From Alphaproteobacteria bacterium (GTDB taxonomy: Bacteria; Pseudomonadota; Alphaproteobacteria; Ferrovibrionales; Ferrovibrionaceae): a DNA stretch of 64,000 nucleotides. The stretch covers positions 1 to 64,000 of the forward strand of contig JAFKFH010000022.1 in assembly GCA_017307375.1 (NCBI GenBank), read 5' to 3'. This document shows, piece after piece, positions 59,845-64,000 of the stretch (position 1 is the stretch's first letter; the number at the start of each line of letters is the position of its first letter). The notes beneath the pieces are model-generated. The model saw only the letters and a program-made list of their open reading frames with translations, did not search any database and was not told the DNA's origin. Both the position numbers and the translations under genes were made by a program.

Positions 59845-59995
59845 GCCGCCTCTTCGCGTTCAGGCCCGTGTCCCCACCCGGTCCGGAAATCCCCCAAAAC
59901 CAGAGCCCGCTGTCGCGCCGAACGAAGGCCGGAACATCTGCCAAACGCACGCGCGCCAAGCGTTTTCGGCCGCCGCGGCCACCGAAAGCGCGCGC

Positions 59996-60024
59996 ACCTT
60001 AGGTGTGGCTTCCCAGGCTGTCAA
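59996..60024 (-). promoter_or_regulatory. Predicted sigma70-type promoter of the F0 operon
   Basis: On the minus strand TTGACA (60024-60019), a 17-base spacer, then TAAGGT (60001-59996). The perfect -35 and spacing fit a vegetative promoter about 150 bases before atpI. The 292-base gap between atpI and the ABC genes otherwise holds an AT-rich stretch (60050-60125) with CAAAAAG/CTTTTTG complementarity that may help end the ABC transcript. Confidence 0.6.
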
Positions 60025-60136
60025 GTGCCGTCGAACGATGATTTTTGTGGTATGGATGGGGGTATATAACCAGCTGAATAATAAGAAAAAAATCAAAAAG
60101 TGGCAAGTTTGCAACAGCTTTTTGCAACACCCCTTT

Positions 60137-60898
60137 TCAGCCGGCCGAGAGCACGACTCCGTCCGGTCCGGCAAGGCGCGTGAATCGTAGGGCGAACACG
60201 CGATCGAGGATATCGGTGTCCGCAAGGGTTGCCGGCGCGCCGGCGAAGGCCGCCCGCCCCTGGTCGAGCACGATGATCTCGTCGGCGAAGCGCAAAGCGA
60301 GATTGATATCATGAACGACAACCAATACGGCATGTCTCGCCGCCAGCCGGCGTAGCAATCGCATCGTCGATATCTGGTGACCGATATCGAGGCTGGCCGT
60401 GGGCTCGTCGGCCAGCAGGGTATCGGGTTGCCCGGCGATCACGGCGGCGCAGGCGGCGCGCGCCCGCTCGCCACCGGACAGGGTCGACAGGCGGCGGTCG
60501 AGCAGGGGCGCCAGGTCGAAGTCCGCCACCACGGTCGGCGGTAGCGGCAGGTCCGGCATGCGGCCAGGCAGCCAGCCGATCGCCGAGCCCCGGGCCATGC
60601 CGAGCGCCAGCAGCGCGCGCACCGTGAGGTCCCAATGGCTGACGAAATCCTGCGGCAGGTAGCCGATGTGGCGGGCCCGTTCGACCGGCGAGATCTCGTC
60701 GGCCGGCCGGCCATCGATCAGCACCGCGCCCGCAGCCGGCGCCAGCACCCCGGCCATCACCTTGACCGCGGTCGATTTGCCCGAGCCGTTCGGTCCGACG
60801 AGGCAGGTCAGCCGCCCCCGCGCGACGGCAAGGTCGAGGCGATCCAGCACGAGGCGCGATCCGCGCCGCAGGCTGACCTGATGCAGCGTCACGGTCAT
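60137..60898 (-). CDS. ABC transporter ATPase (BtuD/FepC type)
   Basis: 253 residues from ATG 60898, overlapping the permease stop as ATGA. Walker A is GPNGSGKST near residues 35-43, the Q loop is YLPQDF, the signature is LSGGERARAACA, Walker B is TLLADEPTASLD and the H loop is VVVHDINLAL. It powers import with the FecCD permease next to it. Confidence 0.92.
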   Translation of the reverse strand: MTVTLHQVSLRRGSRLVLDRLDLAVARGRLTCLVGPNGSGKSTAVKVMAGVLAPAAGAVLIDGRPADEISPVERARHIGYLPQDFVSHWDLTVRALLALGMARGSAIGWLPGRMPDLPLPPTVVADFDLAPLLDRRLSTLSGGERARAACAAVIAGQPDTLLADEPTASLDIGHQISTMRLLRRLAARHAVLVVVHDINLALRFADEIIVLDQGRAAFAGAPATLADTDILDRVFALRFTRLAGPDGVVLSAG

Positions 60899-61872
60899 GC
60901 CCGCCCCCGGCGCCAGAGGATCAGCAGGAAGAAAGGGGCGCCGATGACCGCGGTCAGCAGGCCCAGCGGTATCTCGGCCGGGGGCAGCACGGCGCGGGCG
61001 AGGCCGTCCATCGCCATCAGCAAGGCGGCGCCGCCCACCGCCGAACGCCACAGCAATCCGCGGTGATCCGGCCCGCCGATCCAGCGCGCCACATGTGGCA
61101 CGATCAACCCGACGAACCCGACCAAGCCGCCCCAGGCGACCGCGACCGCGGTTATCGCGGCGGCAATCAGCACGGCGCGGGCGAGAAAGCGGCCGACGGG
61201 CACCCCCATATTGGCCGCGACCTCGTCGCCCAGGCCGAGCAGGTCGAGGCCGCGGGCGAGGCCCAGCGCCAGAATGACCGACCCGGCCGTGAGCGCGGCG
61301 AGCAGCCCGAGATCGGCCCAGCCCGGCGTCTGGATGCCGCCGAGCGTCCAGCTCAGCACCGACTGCAGGTTGACCGTCTCGTCCGACAGGGCGAGCAGCA
61401 GCAGGCTGCGCAGCGCGCCGAGCAGTGCCGATATCGCGATGCCGACCAGCAGCAGCCCGGCGGCGTCGACGATGCCGGCAAGCCGCGACAGCCCGATCAC
61501 CGCCCAGCTCGCTCCCCAGGCACCGGCAAAGGCCAGTACCGGCAGGCTCAGCATCTGCGGCATCGGTAGCGGAACCAGCAGCGCAACGGCCGCGCCGACC
61601 GCCGCGCCGGGTGCGCTGCCCAGCAGGTAGGGCTCGGCGAGCGGGTTGCGGAACACGCCCTGGAAGATCGCGCCGGCAAGACCCAGTCCCGCCCCGACGA
61701 GGCCGGCGGCAAGGACGCGCGGCAATCGCCAATGCAGGACCAGCTGCCCGAACGGGTCGCCCGCATCGGCCAGGGCGCGGGCCAGCGCGGCGGGGCCGGG
61801 CATCTCGGCGCCGAGGGCCAGCCCCAGCGCCGCACCCGCGACCAGCAGCAGGACCGGCAGAGCGGCTCTCAT
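60895..61872 (-). CDS. FecCD/BtuC-family ABC permease
   Basis: 325 residues, about ten helices. Motifs of the cobalamin/siderophore permease family are LVLHWRLPRVLAAGLVGAGL, AGAIFQGVFRNPLAEPYLLG, and the cytoplasmic ATPase-contact loop GGLVGFVGLIVPHVARWIGG with DHRGLLW. It overlaps both neighbours by four bases. Moves a metal chelate across the inner membrane. Confidence 0.93.
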   Translation of the reverse strand: MRAALPVLLLVAGAALGLALGAEMPGPAALARALADAGDPFGQLVLHWRLPRVLAAGLVGAGLGLAGAIFQGVFRNPLAEPYLLGSAPGAAVGAAVALLVPLPMPQMLSLPVLAFAGAWGASWAVIGLSRLAGIVDAAGLLLVGIAISALLGALRSLLLLALSDETVNLQSVLSWTLGGIQTPGWADLGLLAALTAGSVILALGLARGLDLLGLGDEVAANMGVPVGRFLARAVLIAAAITAVAVAWGGLVGFVGLIVPHVARWIGGPDHRGLLWRSAVGGAALLMAMDGLARAVLPPAEIPLGLLTAVIGAPFFLLILWRRGRA

Positions 61873-62774
61873 GGCAGGTCCGGATAAAGGATGCGGCCGA
61901 GCCGCTCGACACCGTCGATCACGCGCGGGCCCGGGATCAGCAGTTCGGCACGCGGCACGGCATGGACCCGGCCCTCGCGCACCACCCGGATCCGGTCCCA
62001 GCCCGGGCGGCGGCGCAGCTCGGCGGCCTGTGCCTCGGTTCCGGCGACGAGGATGATGTCCGGGTCGGCCGCCAGCACCGCCTCGCCTGAAACCTGCGCG
62101 AGCAGATTGCGGCCGGCAAAGACGCTGTCGCCGCCGGCGGCGCGCAGCGCGTCGCTGGTGTAGGTGCCGTCGCGCACGGTCTGGAAACCGCCACGGCCGC
62201 TCGATGCGGTTTCGAGATAGACCCGCCGGCGCGGGCGATCGCCGAGACGGGCGGCGGCACGCGCCAGCCGTGCCTCCATGCCGGCAACGACGCCCTCGGC
62301 CTCCGCCTCGGCCCCGATGGCGCGGCCGAGCAGCCGGAGATTGGCGAGGATCGAGCCGAGGTCACGGTGGTCGAGCACCAGGACCGGCACGCCGATCACC
62401 GCCATCGGTCGGACCAGTTGGTGAGCCGCCTGGCGGGCGGCGGTCATGACGACGAAGTCGGGGTTCAGCCGGGCGATCGCCTCGGCCGAGAAGCCGAGGC
62501 GGCCGCCGATCTGGGGCCGGTCGAGCACCTCTGGCGGGTAGCGGGTGTAGGCCTCGATGCCGACGATTCTCAGCGCCGCGCCGAGTGCCGCGAGCAGTTC
62601 GACGTTCGAGGCGAAGATCGCCACGATCCGCTCGGGCCGTGCCGCCAGGGTGACGGCACGGCCTTGCGCATCGGTGAGGGTTTCGGGGTAGGCGAGGGCG
62701 GGGCTGGCCGCCGATGACGCCATCATCGTCATCCCGGCGAAGGCCATGAACCAGGATGAGCGCCGCCCCGCCAT
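61869..62774 (-). CDS. Periplasmic binding protein of the BtuF/FecB type
   Basis: 301 residues with a signal peptide (cleavage after ASPALA near residue 28). The class III binding-protein fold shows ARPERIVAIFASNVELLAAL, LRIVGIEAYTRYP, LNPDFVVMTAARQ, and in the second lobe GDSVFAG and ADPDIILVAGTEAQ. Resembles BtuF but the ligand (cobalamin, haem, siderophore) is not determined. Two bases after the TonB receptor stop. Confidence 0.88.
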   Translation of the reverse strand: MAGRRSSWFMAFAGMTMMASSAASPALAYPETLTDAQGRAVTLAARPERIVAIFASNVELLAALGAALRIVGIEAYTRYPPEVLDRPQIGGRLGFSAEAIARLNPDFVVMTAARQAAHQLVRPMAVIGVPVLVLDHRDLGSILANLRLLGRAIGAEAEAEGVVAGMEARLARAAARLGDRPRRRVYLETASSGRGGFQTVRDGTYTSDALRAAGGDSVFAGRNLLAQVSGEAVLAADPDIILVAGTEAQAAELRRRPGWDRIRVVREGRVHAVPRAELLIPGPRVIDGVERLGRILYPDLP

Positions 62775-62776
62775 TC

Positions 62777-64000
62777 TCAGAACTTGACCTGCAGACCGAC
62801 GATGAACTCGCGGCCGCCCAGGCTGTTGCCGCGCCCGCCGTTCGACGAGACCGGGTTGGAGACATAGGGCTGCTTGTCGGTGGCGATGTAGAGCGGATGG
62901 TCGTTCACGTCGAACAGGTTGTTGATCGCCCCGAACAGGGTGACGCCCTTCGTCGGATAGGTGTTGAGGCGCAGGTTGGTGATCCAGAAGGCACCCTTGC
63001 GATGGACATAGCGGTCGCTCGGCTCGCCCTGGGGAATCAGCAGCGCTTCCTCGGTGTCGTAATAGACCGGGCCGCGCAGGATGTTGAAGACCCAGAGGTC
63101 GAAGACCTCGCGCAGCCCGACCACGCCGCCGATCGCGGCCTGGTATTCATACATGCGTTGCGGCCTGGTCCGATAGGGGCCGGTGGCGCTGCGGTCCCAG
63201 CCGTCGTCGGTCATGTCGAAGTTCCATGACGCGTTCCCGAACAGCCGCAGGGTGCTTCCGGTCAGGCCGAACTGGCGGGCGGCGTCCCACTCGCTCTGCA
63301 GTTCCAGGCCGCGCACGGTCAGGTCGCCGGACGCGTTGACGTACTGGCTGCGCGTCGAGGTCAGCGCGCGGGTGGTGATGCGGTCGCTGATCCGGTTCTG
63401 GAACAGCGCCAGGTCGACGAAGGCGGTATCGATCGCCGCGGTCGCGCCGATTTCCTGCTGCACGTTGCTCTCGGGCTTCAGGTTGGGGTTGCCCAAGGTC
63501 TGGCTGCCGCCGACGGCGGTGAAATCCGCGCCGAGTTCGGAGCCGGTCGGGGCGCGAAAGCCCGAGGCGACGCCGCCGCGCAGCTTCAGCCAGGACAGGG
63601 CCTGATAGGCCGCGCCAGCCGAATAGGTGACCTTGTTGTAGGTCTGCGTATTGGCGATCAGCAGCGGCTGGTAGGGCGTGGCCTCGAGCGACTGGCGGCC
63701 ATAGGACCAGCGCAGGCCGCCGCGCAGGGTCAGCCGGTCGTCCAGCAGCCGCTGGACCGCCTCGCCGTAGAGCCCGAGCGAGTCGTTGTTCTCGTTGTTG
63801 TCGAAGGGCGCAACCTGGGTATTGGCGGCGCCCGGCATGGCGATGCGCAGCCGGGTCGAGCGCAGCTTGGCCTGTTCGGCGTCGAGGCCGAACAGGATGT
63901 CGGTCGTGCGGGTCGGGTGGAATTCCGGCAGCAGTCGTACGCCGACCGCCTGCAGGTCGCGGCGGTTGTGGTCCCAGCGGTAGCCCGGCGCGCCGGTGCG
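62777..64000 (-). CDS. TonB-dependent outer-membrane receptor, N terminus beyond window edge
   Basis: The frame is open from 62777 to the right edge without a start, so the C-terminal 407 residues of a larger receptor are seen; the plug domain is outside. Beta-barrel features are clear: RGGVASGFRAPTGSELGAD (TonB_dep_Rec signature), NPNLKPESNVQQEIGATAAI in pieces, and the terminal strand GREFIVGLQVKF ending in phenylalanine. First gene of a TonB receptor-binding protein-permease-ATPase operon; the order fits btuBFCD, but siderophore uptake is equally possible. Its promoter, and any cobalamin riboswitch, lie outside the window. Confidence 0.9.
   Translation of the reverse strand, partial: RTGAPGYRWDHNRRDLQAVGVRLLPEFHPTRTTDILFGLDAEQAKLRSTRLRIAMPGAANTQVAPFDNNENNDSLGLYGEAVQRLLDDRLTLRGGLRWSYGRQSLEATPYQPLLIANTQTYNKVTYSAGAAYQALSWLKLRGGVASGFRAPTGSELGADFTAVGGSQTLGNPNLKPESNVQQEIGATAAIDTAFVDLALFQNRISDRITTRALTSTRSQYVNASGDLTVRGLELQSEWDAARQFGLTGSTLRLFGNASWNFDMTDDGWDRSATGPYRTRPQRMYEYQAAIGGVVGLREVFDLWVFNILRGPVYYDTEEALLIPQGEPSDRYVHRKGAFWITNLRLNTYPTKGVTLFGAINNLFDVNDHPLYIATDKQPYVSNPVSSNGGRGNSLGGREFIVGLQVKF

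Overview
The window is a GC-rich chromosomal segment with tightly packed, mostly ordinary housekeeping operons. The gene set points to a free-living aerobic alphaproteobacterium, most likely of Rhodospirillales type. Evidence for this: the F0 ATP synthase operon encodes two divergent b-type subunits (b and b') in the order I-a-c-b'-b and sits apart from F1; an aa3-type cox operon lies divergent to tldD; there is a cbb3 operon; a ChvI-like response regulator; and YqgE lies divergent to a DsbD-N-domain protein. No rRNA, tRNA, IS element, phage gene or CRISPR array was seen.

Layout, left to right. 1-5000: an exported beta-propeller/bacterial-repeat protein running off the left edge, a NiCoT nickel/cobalt permease behind a Fur-like box, a PLP aminotransferase and a CPBP protease. 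5200-8350: leuA behind a short Phe/Ser-rich upstream ORF and a large hairpin, then a thioesterase and an SDR. 8400-14700: a Na/Pi cotransporter with a Pho-box-like site, a two-component system with a lipoprotein, two small lipoproteins behind an FNR/FixK-type palindrome, a 550-base intergenic region rich in RNA structure, and a GNAT. 14750-28700: tldD, then the cox operon (coxB-coxA-ctaB-small protein-ctaG-coxC-DUF983-surf1), followed on the same strand by an M32 carboxypeptidase, a DMT transporter, thrC, an M16 peptidase and a GNAT. 28700-34700: YqgE, a DsbD-N protein, a peroxiredoxin, rnhA-thrB-ispH, a lipoprotein and sodC. 34800-37850: an Hpt protein and a hybrid histidine kinase. 37900-42700: a tandem glycine riboswitch driving gcvT-gcvH-gcvPA-gcvPB. 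42700-49260: an orphan TRAP binding protein, an MFS pump, a DMT transporter with a divergent Lrp, and aidB with a divergent PaaX-type regulator. 49200-53820: the cbb3 operon ccoNOQP, a 61-residue protein, DUF2189 and ccoS. 53900-57100: a DmdC-like acyl-CoA dehydrogenase and a degenerate EAL protein. 57200-59850: the F0 operon. 60100-64000: a BtuFCD-type ABC importer and a TonB receptor running off the right edge.

The respiratory theme dominates. Two terminal oxidases (aa3, and high-affinity cbb3) with part of their assembly factors, plus the proton channel of ATP synthase, lie within 45 kb. Several metal and phosphate uptake genes carry recognisable regulatory boxes. The least explained parts are the leuA leader, the structured intergenic region at 13.6-14.1 kb, and the small proteins of the cbb3 operon. 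I found no clearly new multi-gene system; the novelty candidates are mainly leader RNAs, intergenic RNAs and small proteins.
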